64,000 bases of DNA, taken from positions 124,001 through 188,000 of the forward strand of contig JAUPFP010000032.1 in the NCBI GenBank assembly GCA_036925085.1, in the 5' to 3' direction. The notes beneath the pieces are model-generated. The model saw only the letters and a list, made by a program, of their open reading frames with translations. It was not told the origin of the DNA and searched no databases. A program made the position numbers and the translations under genes. Positions within the stretch are counted from its first letter, which is position 1. The number at the start of each line of letters is the position of its first letter. Shown piece by piece: positions 23,515 to 35,078 of this stretch. This DNA comes from Brachycybe producta (taxonomy: Eukaryota; Arthropoda; Diplopoda; Playtdesmida; Andrognathidae).

Positions 23515-23719
23515 ACAGGTAGTTAGAAATCGGGGAGAACTTCAGTTGGCTCCGCCCTTGTTATGACGACCAGCAACTTCTATTTGGTTTGTTGTGTGGT
23601 TCGACATTGAAAAGGGCAGAGCATATGACGTCAGACTACATAACCAACCAATTAGAAGTTGCCGGTCGTCATAACAAGGGCGGAGCCAACTTCTGTTCGT
23701 CCGATTTCTCATTGCCTGT
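23515..23719. mobile_element. Type A foldback MITE
   Basis: Ends ACAGGTAGTTAGAAATCGG and GATTTCTCATTGCCTGT. The arms contain GGCTCCGCCCTTGTTATGA and its complement, and the centre contains TGACGTCA. The target duplication is not clear (TTCATTC / TTCATAA). Confidence 0.7.
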
Positions 23720-23867
23720 TTCATAAACGTCTGAATATGAAATGATTTGGCTCTTAGGTGTGGGTGGCGCCATCTATTGGCTACATTCGGATATTTCAGA
23801 GAATGTTTGATAGTAAGAGAAATTTATAAAGGTAAATGAACTTCGTGTTAGAAAACCACGTCAAAAG

Positions 23868-24058
23868 GCAGGCGTCTGTAGACAGCTTCAGAATTTTTTT
23901 GGCTCCGCCCTTTTATGAGCGTCAGATAATATCAACCAATTAGAACTAAAATGGGCGGAGCACGTGACATCAGACCCAGTAGCCAACCAATTAGAAATTG
24001 GTGACGCTCATAAAAGGGTGGAGCCAAAGAAATTCTGAAGCTGTCTACAGATGCCTGT
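23868..24058. mobile_element. Type C foldback MITE with 9-bp TSD
   Basis: The left end GCAGGCGTCTGTAGACAGC and the right end GCTGTCTACAGATGCCTGT are inverted. The flanks are a perfect 9-bp direct repeat, CGTCAAAAG. The core resembles types A and B (GGCTCCGCCCTTTTATGAGC, CCAATTAGAA). Confidence 0.85.
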
Positions 24059-24339
24059 CGTCAAAAGTGAGTGAAGAAGAATCGTCTGATTTTGGAAGCT
24101 AGAAGGAAGCCATCTTGCTTTAAATGTCATCCATTATTTTTGTACGTTCATTGTGAATCGTATTGTAACTGAAGTACAGATTGCGTCATCTATCGTTTAC
24201 ACTCAATTTTCGCGCGAAATGCTCCATAGGTAAACCTCTTAGTTGAGTTACCTCTATTTATCCTATTAATAGGGCTGGCGATATTTTGAAGAAAAAAAAT
24301 CGATCCGATATTTTTAAATCGATTTTTAACGATATATCG

Positions 24340-25180
24340 AATGATAAATATATGGTAAGCCGTTTTACTTTTTATTCCCGAATTTCGGAGAATGATGAGA
24401 CTTGTGTGTTGCTAATTCAATTCTGGATATGGAAAGTTGAATTCTGGATATCGACACATGTCCTGACATATGGTGGTGGCTTTTCGAGCACCACTTTTTA
24501 AGAGAGTGTCTATTTTTACTATAGAAATCCTATGAAGATGGAAATTACTCTCGTAGAGTTTCCAAAATCGGCGGCCAGATAGCAGCACAATTTGTGATAT
24601 CGAAACATGAATTATGGATATTGAAAATTCAATTTTGGATATCGAAATTGAATGGATATGTGCGCCTTTTTAGTTTTTATTTTTGAATTTTGGAGACTGA
24701 TGAACAAACTGAATTTTGGATATCGAAACCTGAATTCTGGATATCGAAAGTTGAATTCTGGATATCGAAAATTCATTTTTCGATATCGAAATTGAATGAA
24801 TTTGTGAGCCGGTTTATTTTTTATTTTTGAATTTTGGAGATTGATGAACAAACTGAATTTTGGATATCGAAACCTGAATTCTGGATATCGAAAGTTGAAT
24901 TCTGGATATCGACACATGTCCTGACATATGGTGGTGGCTTTTCGAGCACCACTTTTTAAGAGAGTGTCTATTTTTACTATAGAAATCCTATGAAGATGGA
25001 AATTACTCTCGTAGAGTTTCCAAAATTGGCAGCCAGATAGCAGCACAATTTGTGATATCGAAACATGAATTATGGATATCGAAACTTGAATTTTGGATAT
25101 CGACACACAAGTCTCATCATTCTCCGAAATTCGGGAATAAAAAGTAAAACGGCTTGCCATATTGGCAGTTAAGACGCCAT
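24340..25180. mobile_element. Inverted-repeat element with GATATC repeats
   Basis: Outer arms (24350-24405 and about 25105-25165) are inverted, sharing CGAATTTCGGAGAATGATG and TTTTACTTTTTATTC. Between them, GAATTCTGGATATCGAAA-type units occur many times, and a block with ATGTCCTGACATATGGTGG is present twice (24450, 24905). The open frames here follow the repeat and are not taken as a gene. Confidence 0.55.
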
Positions 25181-25929
25181 TTTGAGGCGAATTGAACACT
25201 ACGGCGGCCATGACTGTAAAAGGTAAAAAGCTCTTAATTGCCTATGGTCTGCTAATAGCAAACTCATATATTCTTTTTTTTTTTTCAGAAAAGGAACTGC
25301 ACATTTAATGTATTTGTTCATTATTTATGTAACCTACTCGTAAAATTATACTGAATACAATACAATAAAATTTAATTATTTATTTCACACAATTAAATAC
25401 CAAAATACACATATTTAACATGAATAATAAAATACGTACATAAACGTGATTTATTCAATGGCCTTTGAAAATAATTAATTTGGTTAGCTGTTGCTGTTAC
25501 TGTCATTGGCTTTTTCACTGTTGGCAGGTAGTACCCCCACCTACCCTCGATTACCCTCACCTGCACAAAAATATCGCGACCTGCCCAGAAATAACGAAAT
25601 TCTGCCCATTCTGCCCTATACAAAAAATTTCAAAATTTTTTTAAAATTCTGGAAATGTTTTTTTCGGGAAGGTAATGGTTAAGTTTAGTAGGGAGTAGCC
25701 TCACCTACCCTCGATTAACCTGACCTGCCCAAAAATATTGCGACCTGCCCAGAAATAACGAAATTCTGCCTTTTCTGCCCGTCTGCCCTAATGTATTTGA
25801 CTGCTGATCACTGTCCTTTCTGCCTATAACTGTCATGGCGGTGCGTAGCTGCAGTAGCCTCAGTTTGGGGGCGCTGATGTCTATGACATTGCCAATCTAT
25901 TCTTTATAGATCGTTGTACATACCAATAT

Positions 25930-26955
25930 ACGAAGCCCTGTAAAGGACATGCACAAAATTAAATAAAGTTAAACAAAAAAAAGATATGGCCACAGTTAAG
26001 GCACCACTTGTGGCGCCAAAAAAAGATACGGCCGCACTTACGGCCGCACTTACGGCCGCACTTACGGCCGCACTTACGGCCGCACTTACGGCCGCACTTA
26101 CGGCCGCACTTACGGCCGCACTTACGGCCGCACTTACGGCCGCACTTACGGCCGCACTTACGGCCGCACTTACGGCCGCACTTACGGCCGCACTTACGGC
26201 CGCACTTACGGCCGCACTTACGGCCGCACTTACGGCCGCACTTACGGCCGCACTTACGGCCGCACTTACGGCCGCACTTACGGCCGCACTTACGGCCGCA
26301 CTTACGGCCGCACTTACGGCCGCACTTACGGCCGCACTTACGGCCGCACTTACGGCCGCACTTACGGCCGCACTTACGGCCGCACTTAAGGCCGCATTTA
26401 AGAAAAAAGATGGAGCTTACGAATGCATTTTGTCTAGAGTTCGTTTGATAATCAATTATGAAATATGTTTTCAATGATACTGATGTATGTCTTGTTTTTT
26501 TTTTACCAAATACGCTCATAAAAATATGGGGAAAATATCGTTTGCTATCTCTTTCAATATATCATCTGTCATTTGTGTGTGTTCATTTGTAAATATATTG
26601 TATGCACATAAACACACAGGCGGTTGGGTTCAGCACAAAAACCCCTGTTTATGAAGGACTGCAATTTCTAATTGGCAAACGAAGTTTTTGTGCTGAATCC
26701 AAAGCCTGTCACAAATACTGTGACACAGTAGTCAGTTTAGTCAAATAGCCAATGTTTATCACCTTATACACCATCTAGTGTGAGAAATCACAAACTTACA
26801 TTTTTGTTGACAACTTTTTCCTTAAGTGCGGCATTAAGTGCGGTCGTAAGTGCGGCCGTAAGTGCGGCCGTATCTTTTTTTGACGCCATAAGTGGTGCCA
26901 TATCTTTTTTTTTTAACTTTATTTAATATTGTGTATGTCCTTTACGGGGCTTCGT
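25930..26955. mobile_element. hAT-like foldback with 8-bp TSD and satellite arm
   Basis: The left end ACGAAGCCCTGTAAAGGAC and the right end GTCCTTTACGGGGCTTCGT are inverted, with perfect 8-bp flanks ACCAATAT. The arms continue inverted through AAATAAAGTTAA and AAGATATGGC. The left arm then holds the 12-bp satellite in about 31 copies, the right arm only about 4. A small nested foldback lies at about 26615-26710. No transposase. Confidence 0.8.
26027..26400. repeat. 12-bp satellite, ~31 copies
   Basis: Near-perfect head-to-tail copies of TACGGCCGCACT; only the last two units differ. The 12-bp period keeps several frames open on both strands (LTAA, LRPH and KCGR peptides), so the long ORFs here are artefacts of the repeat. 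Confidence 0.95.
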
Positions 26956-27090
26956 ACCAATATGATACAATCAAAAATCGTGCCAATTCAATGTTTTTGA
27001 TGTTTTTCAATATATCGAGTACGATATTTTAAAAAATATCGATATATCGAGAACTTTGGCCGCCCTGTTAGATAAACGGTTCTTTTACAT

Positions 27091-27268
27091 TCAAGTAAGC
27101 GCAGTAAAATAGTCGTTTGCCCCGATCTTTTATGAGAAACGGCAGCTTTCCAATAGGTTTGTTATTTGGCCTGACGTCACATGCTCCGCCCTTTTCAATT
27201 TCTATTTAGTTGACGCTCATAAAAGGGGCGACGCGAACGACTGTGTTTTACTGCGCTTACTTGCCTGT
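27091..27268. mobile_element. Type B MITE upstream of ILRUN
   Basis: Inverted ends (AAGTAAGCGCAGTAAAA on the left, TTTTACTGCGCTTACTT on the right) with a type B core including CTGACGTCAC and GCTCCGCCC. It lies about 410 bp before the ILRUN start codon. Confidence 0.65.
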
Positions 27269-27329
27269 GTGCTTTTTTTTAGTTGATCTGCGTGTATGTA
27301 AATGGTTTTGCTCGGCGCTCGCTACGAAA

Positions 27330-27520
27330 CTGGCAAGTGTAAAGCAGTAAAATTTCTTTGGCTCCGCCCTTTTACGAGCGTCAGACCAAATATCATCTAA
27401 TTAGAATTTAAAAAGGGTGGAGCATGTTACGTCAGACCAAGTAACGAACCAATTATAAATTGATGACGTTCATAAAAGTACGAGATCAACAAAATGTTAC
27501 TGCTGCGTACACTTGCCTGT
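27330..27520. mobile_element. Type B MITE next to the ILRUN promoter
   Basis: The left end TGGCAAGTGTAAAGCAG and the right end CTGCGTACACTTGCCTGT are inverted. The core holds GGCTCCGCCCTTTTACGAGC. It ends about 156 bp before the ILRUN start codon, which puts it in the proximal promoter. Confidence 0.65.
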
Positions 27521-27555
27521 GAGGCTATACGAATGGGGACATTAGACGGGGATAA

Positions 27556-27563
27556 TGACGTCA
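27556..27563. promoter_or_regulatory. CRE-like palindrome in ILRUN promoter
   Basis: TGACGTCA, the full cAMP-response-element palindrome bound by CREB/ATF factors, lies 114 bp before the ILRUN ATG, outside the adjacent MITE. Function is inferred from the motif only. Confidence 0.4.
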
Positions 27564-27608
27564 TATCTGACAACACTATCAAACGTCTGACTTTATTTTT
27601 TGGTGCCT

Positions 27609-27668
27609 ATGGACGACATTGATCTCAATGCAAAGTTGTCGTTTTGCAAACTCATTTTCGTTTTATAG
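27609..27668 (+). promoter_or_regulatory. Upstream ORF before ILRUN
   Basis: A 19-codon ORF (ATG 27609, TAG 27666-27668) ends 8 nt before the ILRUN ATG. TTTTATAG at its end could also be a splice acceptor, in which case the upstream ORF may not be in the mature mRNA. Confidence 0.35.
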
Positions 27669-27676
27669 CAGTCGCA

Positions 27677-30600
27677 ATGGAAGTGGACAACGACTTAGAT
27701 CAGAATCTGTTACAACAGTTCAGCTGTATGGGAACAACGGATAAGGAAGTTTTAATTTCACAGCTTCAAAAACTAGTTGGCAACCAATTGAACGATGCGG
27801 GATGTGCGTTTTTCCTCGATATGAACAACTGGTGAGTAACGGACTAAAAAACATCCCTATCTATAGGGATTTTTTCCTTTCTCATAGGGATTTTTCGATC
27901 GGTTACTTCCTCCTTTCTCTATGGATCTCAATGGACGTGTCTGGAATCGATTACTCTCTTCAGAGTGATCCTTGTGATGAAATATCAAAACAAAACCGAG
28001 ATTTACGTTGTTTTTGATCCATTTTTCTGAGATTAAAACCCGATAAACGCTTAATTGATAATTCAGACATGTTGTCATTATTTTTAGGTCGTTGTTTAAG
28101 CCATTTATGATCGTAATTCGGTTAGAAAAACGTCAGTTTTTGTCAAATTTTGATGAAAAATATCGTAGAATTCATTTAAAACTGAAAGACAAGACCAAAA
28201 AAATGAATCAAAATGTTTTAATTCACATTCATAATACAAATCTGGTTAGAAATATGCTGAAAACCGAGCAAGAAACGCGAAATTCATAAGAGAAACAATT
28301 AAGAAAAAGATCTGTAATGTAGAAACATGTCTGAACATGCTTCGAAACATGTCCAAACATGTTTTGAAACATTTAATCCAATTTGTACTCAAATGCAAAA
28401 GGTGGATAAATTCCCAGTTATTTAGACGAAGTTCAGACATCAATATCAAATTAAATTCGTTCTAAAACAGAAATGTCTGTAGGAAGAGAATTCCATAGTC
28501 TAAATACATTTGGAAAGAAACGACGATACATGTTCATTGTTTTGGCGTGTTCGAATCATATTTTAGAACTGATTTCGAGCAGTCTGACAAAAACTCGTCT
28601 TGTAATGGTTTCAAAACATGTTCCTGGTGCCGAAAAGAACATGAATTACCAGCCGAAGGAGAGTTTTTCTCCTGTCACAGGGCTCGCTAGCGGTTTGCTG
28701 ATGTATTTAGTTAAATTGAACACGAGCACCAGATCACTTTGCAACCAATACTCATCACTGATGAGCGAAACGATAATTTCGATAAAAGAGTCGTAACCGT
28801 GTCGAGCACCTTGAAGTTGTGAAATTTATTTCCAAATTGTTATCTGATTTTGCTAGGAATCTTCAAGCGGCAGTTTGTTCGTATTTCGACTACGAATCGC
28901 CGAGAGACAAATTACCTTTCATGGCCTTCGTTCGTGATGTCACGATCGGAGACGGAGAATCCGTTCCTCCGAACACAAAATTCATCAAGACTTGGAGGGT
29001 ACAAAACAGCGGTTAGTTTTCAACGCCGTTATTTCAAAAACCGTCTTTCACACATTGTTACATTTTCTTATAATTTCAGGAGACGAACAATGGCCTCCCG
29101 GATGTTGCCTAAAGTTCACACACGGAGAACGGTTAGGGTTACAAGACAGAGTTCTCGTCGATTCTCTGAATCCCGGCGACGTTACGGACATAAGTGTCGA
29201 GATGACGAGTCCCGAGAAGCCGGGAATGTATCAGGGACAATGGAGGATGAGTACGGCGACCGGATTCTATTTCGGAGGTCAGTTTCGCTATTTTCGATAT
29301 GAGGTCCTGAGGACATTTCCCGATACATTTTTTTTCATATTTCAGAAGTGATTTGGGTGATCGTAACGGTGGCCGAAGGTGGGATTCTGAGCCTTACTCA
29401 ACAGATGTCTAAATTTCACGAATTGGGTTCTCCGCCTAAAACGTCTTTACAAGTTGCGAATCCGTTCGCATCTTCGAACGGTACGGTTACGCTTCTTGTA
29501 AAACACCTTGTATAAACCGGAAACCTGTATAAATCGGAAACGGAAGGCAATTTCCAATACAAATGTAATACAGTAATACCTGGATAAAACGGATTCTTTA
29601 TAAAAACGGAAAAACCTGGCTAAACGAAAAGGAAATCGGGGAACTTGCCCTATTAAGTTTGGGCTTTACGTACCTCTATAAAACGGAAAACTGCTAGATG
29701 GAAAAACTGGAACAGCGGGATTCCGTTTTATCCAGGTTTTGTCGTACTTATTTTGGTCATTTTTAGGATGTTATGGTTATATATGGCAAAAAATCTCGGC
29801 TTTACGTTTTGAGTTTATTAAAAAAAAATAGATTATTTTAACTATTAAGACAAAATTGAGAAATTGATACATGAAAAATTTGGAATTGGATTCAGGAAAG
29901 TTTTTCGAATCGGATATAGATGGCGCAAATAAATCAGCACAAAGTTCGTCAATAGGCAAGTGTGCCCAGCAGTAAAATTTTGTTGGCCCCGCCCTTTTAT
30001 GAGCGTCAGACCAAATATCAACCAATTAGAAATAGAAAAGGGCGGGCATGTGACATCAGACGAAGTAACAAACCAATTAGAAATTGATAGCGCTCATAAA
30101 AGGGCGGGGCCAACAAAATTTTACTGCTGGGCACACTTGCCTGTGTTCGTTACGTTTTCAACCGCCATCTTTGCGGAGAAACGCACTCAAAATTTCAGAC
30201 AGACAATTAGAAAACGGGATAAACAGAAGTTGGCTACGCCCTTTTTATGACGAACGCAACTTCTAATTGGTTGGTTTATGTAGTCTGACGTCACATGCTC
30301 CGCCCTTGTCGAACCCCACACAACGAACCAATTAGAAGTTGCCGGTCGTCATAAAAAGGGCGGAGCCAACTTCTGTTCATCCCGTTTTCTAATTGCCTGT
30401 AAATTTCAGTGCGTTTTTGGAAGCCAATCGAAGTGGTCGATGTACACTTAATGGGAAAAGTGGAATACTACTACTAAACATGAATTTTTTAAAATCCTTT
30501 CGTTTTTGAAATAGGAAACGTAGTGGCAATGCCGAACGGTGTGAGTAACACGAATTGCACGCCGACCGTGACGATGGCGAATGCAAAAAGTCCGTTAAAT

Positions 30601-30791
30601 GAAGTATGGTCTATGGCATCACCGAATGCAAGTTTGGTGAGTCGCTTTCTCTTTCTCTCGTAACCGAGCGTATTTTAGTTTTACGAGAGAATTTCAAGCG
30701 AGTCCTTTTTTTTTCTGTTCTCCTGTCGTAGTTTTCGTCGGTCGTACAGCCTTCGAAAGGGTCCGGCGAAGACGAAGAAATGACGGCGTGA
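27677..30791 (+). CDS. ILRUN: ILRUN (C6orf106) orthologue
   Basis: Six exons: 27677-27831, 28857-29011, 29080-29277, 29346-29480, 30515-30636, 30732-30791. All phases join, giving 274 residues (human about 298). The N-terminus has the UBA-like fold signature (QQFSCMGTTDKEVLISQLQK, GCAFFLDMNNWNLQAA). It is followed by the NBR1-like Ig domain (FVRDVTIGDGESVPP, TWRVQNSG, PGMYQGQWRMSTATG, VIWVIVTV). The C-terminal tail is low-complexity and ends in EDEEMTA. In mammals the protein lowers IRF3-dependent transcription by affecting p300/CBP, and it has been linked to lipid metabolism; I infer only family membership here. The start matches the human start region. Intron 4 holds one Tc1/mariner-like MITE and two foldback MITEs. 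Confidence 0.96.
29571..29744. mobile_element. Tc1/mariner-like MITE in ILRUN intron 4
   Basis: The left end CAGTAATACCTGGATAAAAC and the right end GTTTTATCCAGGTTTTGTCG are inverted and flanked by TA. About 174 bp without transposase. Confidence 0.65.
29952..30144. mobile_element. Type B MITE in ILRUN intron 4
   Basis: Left end AGGCAAGTGTGCCCAGCAG and right end CTGCTGGGCACACTTGCCT are inverted through nearly the whole element. The flanks share GTTCGT, an eroded target duplication. GC-box words and CCAATTAGAA are present in both arms. Confidence 0.75.
30199..30400. mobile_element. Type A MITE with perfect 9-bp TSD
   Basis: Starts ACAGACAATTAGAAAAC and ends GTTTTCTAATTGCCTGT; flanked by AAATTTCAG on both sides. 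The core holds CTGACGTCACATG and two GC-box-like words. Confidence 0.85.
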
Positions 30792-30964
30792 CCACGGTAA
30801 TTGTTGTCGTAGCCAATCACAATTGTTTAACTCGAATGACGAGTTGGTTGTTTTGTCTTATTTCGGAGTTTCTTCCCTTTTTTTTAATATTTCCTCTTTG
30901 AACTGCTGAGATAATTGCATTCGAAACCATTTTTTTTTTCTTTTCTTAAAACAAGTCGTAACAA

Positions 30965-31440
30965 ATGTACAAAGCCACAAAACCAATAATAGAGAGCGGG
31001 TTTTTTTTATTTCATTATTTTACGGCTTTGATAAGAAGCCGAAATGCAGATGTTTTCTGGTTTCGAGTTTTGCGATTAACGTCTTGCTCGGGCCCCCTCG
31101 GCATAGTAGATAGCGGCAGCACGCATTGCACAACGTGCAGCTTAGAACCCGTACTTGCTGAAGGTCGGTCGTCGACGGAAGTACGGCCGACGTGGAAGTT
31201 TTTTTTAATACAAAAGGGAGCAAATGCTTGTGCTTGGACCTTTTGCTCGGGAGCAAATTCTCGTGCTCCTTTTGCTTATGCGCGTAAGCAGATATTCGCA
31301 AAAACCCCTTTGACTCCAACGCTACGTTAGTTTCCTTCATAAATTCTAAACATTAAAATACTGTCGAGATTTTGGTAATGTGGTTTTTGGGTTGGTTACA
31401 GCTGCGGCAGCCGTCACTTAAGGCAAAGGTTAAACAGGAT
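30965..31440. other. Intergenic stretch, unassigned
   Basis: Contains inverted GGAGCAAAT / TTTGCTCC words around 31220-31280 and long T runs. No gene or classifiable repeat recognised. Confidence 0.25.
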
Positions 31441-31493
31441 GTTTATTGTTTGCGATCGTTGGCGGCACAAGGATGAGTCGAAGGACACAATTT

Positions 31494-31722
31494 GCACATG
31501 TGCAGATGGAATCGGAACGTTCTGCACATGCCCAGTTGTCAAAAAGAACGATCTGCGCATCTTTAAATGCCATTAAGAACCATGTGCACATGCGCATTTG
31601 TAAAAAAGAAATGTACACATGCGCAGTTCTAAAAAAAACGATCTGCACATGCGCAGTTCTGAAAAAACCGATCTGCACATGCGCAGTCGTCAAAAGAACG
31701 ATCTGCACATGTTCAGATTGGC
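31494..31722. repeat. ~31-bp tandem repeat with CACATGCGCAG
   Basis: About seven units carry CTGCACATGCGCAGTTCT plus an A-rich spacer, with a period near 31-36 bp. The half-palindrome ATGCGCA resembles an NRF1 half-site. No gene attached. Confidence 0.6.
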
Positions 31723-31749
31723 TTCATATGTGCATACCTGGTTGTTTTG

Positions 31750-33215
31750 CATAAAGCTGCTTCATCATTTGAGACTGGTTATTCTTAACAATTACCATTT
31801 CGGGATGTACATTTGCTTCACACAAAACACAACCATTTTCTAAAGCCGTTGGGCGTTCTTTCGATTAGGAGCGAAGCTAAGCCTCCAAGCTAATATTGGC
31901 GCGCGAATTTACACGAGAAGGCGAAAGAGCCGTACAAGCTCGTAATTAGCCTCGCAGGGCCTAATAACTGAAAGGCTTTCAGTAATTGCTCGCTTTCCTG
32001 ATCGAAACGATGCTCAAATTATTTAATAACCTAGTGAGGAAAAGGTGAATTTTTTTCTCCAAACGTTTAGCGCATTTTAACGTTCTCGGCTGAAATTTGC
32101 CTCGTGTTACAAAGCAGTAGAAACAGTTGCTCGATTCTCTCTTCTACGATAGCTAATTATTTTTCACTCTTTTTATCTCAAACATCAGTTGTGATTGCTT
32201 TGACAACTTTGAATTCTTAACGGAACTCTTTTTTTTTTGTACACATGTATATTGATGTGTGTATGTGCGCAGAAATATATATTTCGAGGGGATCAGAAAA
32301 AGAACTTCCTGTTTGGAGGATCTCGGTTCCTTTTTAATGTTAGGTTGAATAGAGAATTCCGTGGATTTGTTTTGTCTGGTTTTTATTAAGAACAGTACGT
32401 CCTTAAGTTTTAAGCAGATTTATAGATATACGCGGTTGCGGCACTTTACGTTATATGAACTAGGTAAAAGCATTGCATTCTGGGAAATGCGCGTTCGTTA
32501 AAAACCATTCATCTTTTTCAACTTAAGACGAAACTCCCCCCCCCCCCCTTTTTTTGGATTTTTTGGATTATGGCTTTACAATCAAGAATCTTTTGTTTGT
32601 TTGCACGAAAACCTTCGGAACGAATTAACTGCGTAAGTTGAGGACTTTTGTATTATTGTTAGGGATGGGACATTCGAATCCCGCGAATCTTGAAAAATAT
32701 TCGAGATTCGAAAACTCGAATCTTCGCACTTTTTTCATCTTTTGAATCTTTCGAATTCTAGCCTAAAAAAACTGTTAATGGAAGACCGGGTCTAATCGGA
32801 ATCTGGCGAGGAACACCATGTTGTGATCGTCATGATCCGCTGTTGCGGAATATGGCGTTTCCCGATTTTTTTTTGCCGTACATCGAAACATTTTGCGCTG
32901 TAAATCGAAACATGAGCGACAACTATAGCGAAAAGCCGTATAACGAGGTATGAGTGTCAACGCAGCCGTCTTGTGACGACGAGACGCGTCGGTTTTCAGA
33001 CTGCAAAGGAATTTTGATATAAAAATAAGGTTCCTAACTACGAGGGAACCGTGGTTCTTTAAATAATCTTTTTTCTAAGCCTCTCGAGTATATATTTTGA
33101 GAAATTGTGTGGGTTATGACTGTTTGGTATATTATTTTGGTGGCTATTTGTTAACAGCATCGGCTAAATAATTATAATCGTTCAAATAAACTAGGCTTCT
33201 GGTTCTCGGAAGTAT
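31750..33215. other. Intergenic region with few recognised features
   Basis: Apart from a transposon tip at about 32915-32957 (inverted match to 16440) and a segment at about 32665-32760 resembling 20950-21020 (ATTCGAATCCCGCGAA), I see no genes, tandem repeats or complete elements. Confidence 0.3.
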
Positions 33216-33221
33216 TTACTT

Positions 33222-33754
33222 GTAAAGCCGGGTCCAGACTTAGATCGGAACAACGAACCGAACGCTGTGCGCAAACAGCGAGGACGGTTTTCCCCTCCGA
33301 ACATTTCTTTTTAACAAAATGTGTTCGGTTGTTCTGTTCGGCTCCTATCCACCAGTTGTCGGGTTTTGCCCCGTCACATCAAAAGATGTTCGTGTTCGGG
33401 CCAGAAGTAGTTCACACTAGAACCGGCAAAATTTTTAAAAAAAATAATCGTACTCGGTATATCGAAAAAATCGAAAACACAATACTAGTTTTTTTTTTCT
33501 GTATTTTTCGACCCCCCCCCCCCCATTTTGTTTCGATATATCGTTAAAAATCGATTTGTTTTAATCTCGGACCCGTTTCGAATTTTTCCAAAATATCGTC
33601 AGCCCTAGTTTGGACGTCTCGGCGAACATTTCCCAGAACATACAAATTACCAAACTGGGAACACGTTGTTGCGATTATGCCAGCCACAACAGAAACAACG
33701 AACATGTTCTTTGGAATGTTCGCGAACAGTGTTCTAGTCTGGACCCAGCTTTAC
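33222..33754. mobile_element. Inverted-repeat element, ~530 bp
   Basis: The left end GTAAAGCCGGGTCCAGACT and the right end AGTCTGGACCCAGCTTTAC are 19-bp near-perfect inverted repeats. The interior holds another repeat tip (ATATCGTCAGCCCTAG at about 33592), so it is probably composite. Confidence 0.6.
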
Positions 33755-33759
33755 GTTGT

Positions 33760-34860
33760 GGTTTATCCGTCGGGTTTTTGTTCGTAAAGGTTTCGGCCGT
33801 TTGCTGTTAACGGTGCCATTATTATTATTATTATTATTTTTTTCTAACTGTAATTTTAAATTTTGGAGTGAACAGTGACGTAACAAATGCTATGTGATGT
33901 TTTCTTTTTAAGACCATTTGTCAAATACTTTATATTACGGATTACCACTTTAATTTGTTAAATTATAATTTTGATTTGCAAATAATTTCTCAAGAAGATT
34001 CTTTTTTTGTGGGGTATATTAACGAGTAACGGCACGTGCGGTTAAGATCGTGATTTGTTGTCGAGATACGTTGGGTTAAGGCTGTGTGAACCGTTGGGTT
34101 TTTTTTAAATTACAGATTGTGCTCCTAGAGCTGTACTAGCATCGCTAAGTGTCGGCGAGTTACCATGCGTGCCAAAGAGAAGAAAAACTACGTAACGATT
34201 CTACCGAAACAAGTATTGAGCTTGTTGGAAATCACTTTTAAACATAATTCAAAGTATTTTCGAAAGAAGACGAGTAAATTAACAAGGTGGTTAATTGTTT
34301 GTGACGATCAGTTTGGAAATAATCGTTTTATGACGAGTTTTGAAATGCCGGTAACGATCGAAATCGAAAATCGACGTTTTAAAACTTGTCACAAGACGAT
34401 TATTTCCGAACCCATTGTCATCAAAAAGTAATCAACATGTTAATTTATTTGTGAAGTTTCGAAAACACTTTCTGTTTCGTTTTAAAGATGCTTTTGCGAA
34501 GCTTCGTACTTGTTACGGTAAGATTTAGTGCTCTTTTGAGATTTTATTTTTTCGTGTTAGGCCGCCATTTTGGAGCACTTTTTGTAATTAGTGTTATTCG
34601 AAAAGCAAGAAATACGGCCTTAGTCAGCACCGACAAGCGTAGCGATTGGTATGCAACCCCATAGTTTATTCATTTCTCTGGTACGATACGATGAAACTAG
34701 GTTTGCAACTTAAGATTACTGGTTTGGTTATTTAAATTAGCCGCATCATGTGAACTGCATTCGCTTATGTTAACGATATGACGTTAACCACGAAAGTTAT
34801 TATCAAGAAATAATTACAAAATGGAATTCTTTACGTTACGAATTATTATTTCGGGTAAAT
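33760..34860. other. Intergenic stretch with one unsupported ORF
   Basis: Mostly AT-rich. An open frame of 88 codons (34165-34431) and a possible acceptor at 34115-34120 occur, but neither resembles a known protein nor joins to another exon I could find. No complete repeat recognised. Confidence 0.3.
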
Positions 34861-35078
34861 GCGGCTTTACATGGAAGAAATAGCAAAAACATTGTTAGTA
34901 GCAAAAATGTCGATAACAAAATGCTAATAACAATGTTTTTGACAAAAACTGTTGGCAAGGAAACTTATCCCACGAGTAGAATGTTGTTGTTAACAGTGTC
35001 GGAGCGGTCGCAAAATTTCTGCTATTGACAAAGTTAGCAACAATATTATCGACATGTTAATGGGGAAAATAACAAAAG

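Noticed and set aside
25959-26519. Long ORFs on both strands (repeats of LTAA, LRPH, KCGR)
   Set aside because: They are translations of the 12-bp satellite, whose period is a multiple of three; no start context or conserved flank.
24268-27067. One large element bounded by AGGGCTGGCGATAT and GGCCGCCCT
   Set aside because: The ends match too poorly to be inverted repeats; better explained as separate neighbouring elements.
30965-31330. 121-codon ORF downstream of ILRUN
   Set aside because: Composition is repeat-like (paired GGAGCAAAT words) and both strands are open; no homology recognised.
34121-34431. Possible last exon (open after an acceptor at 34120, ending near AAAACTACG) and an 88-codon ORF
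   Set aside because: No upstream exon in phase, no recognised homology; ILRUN already ends cleanly at 30791.
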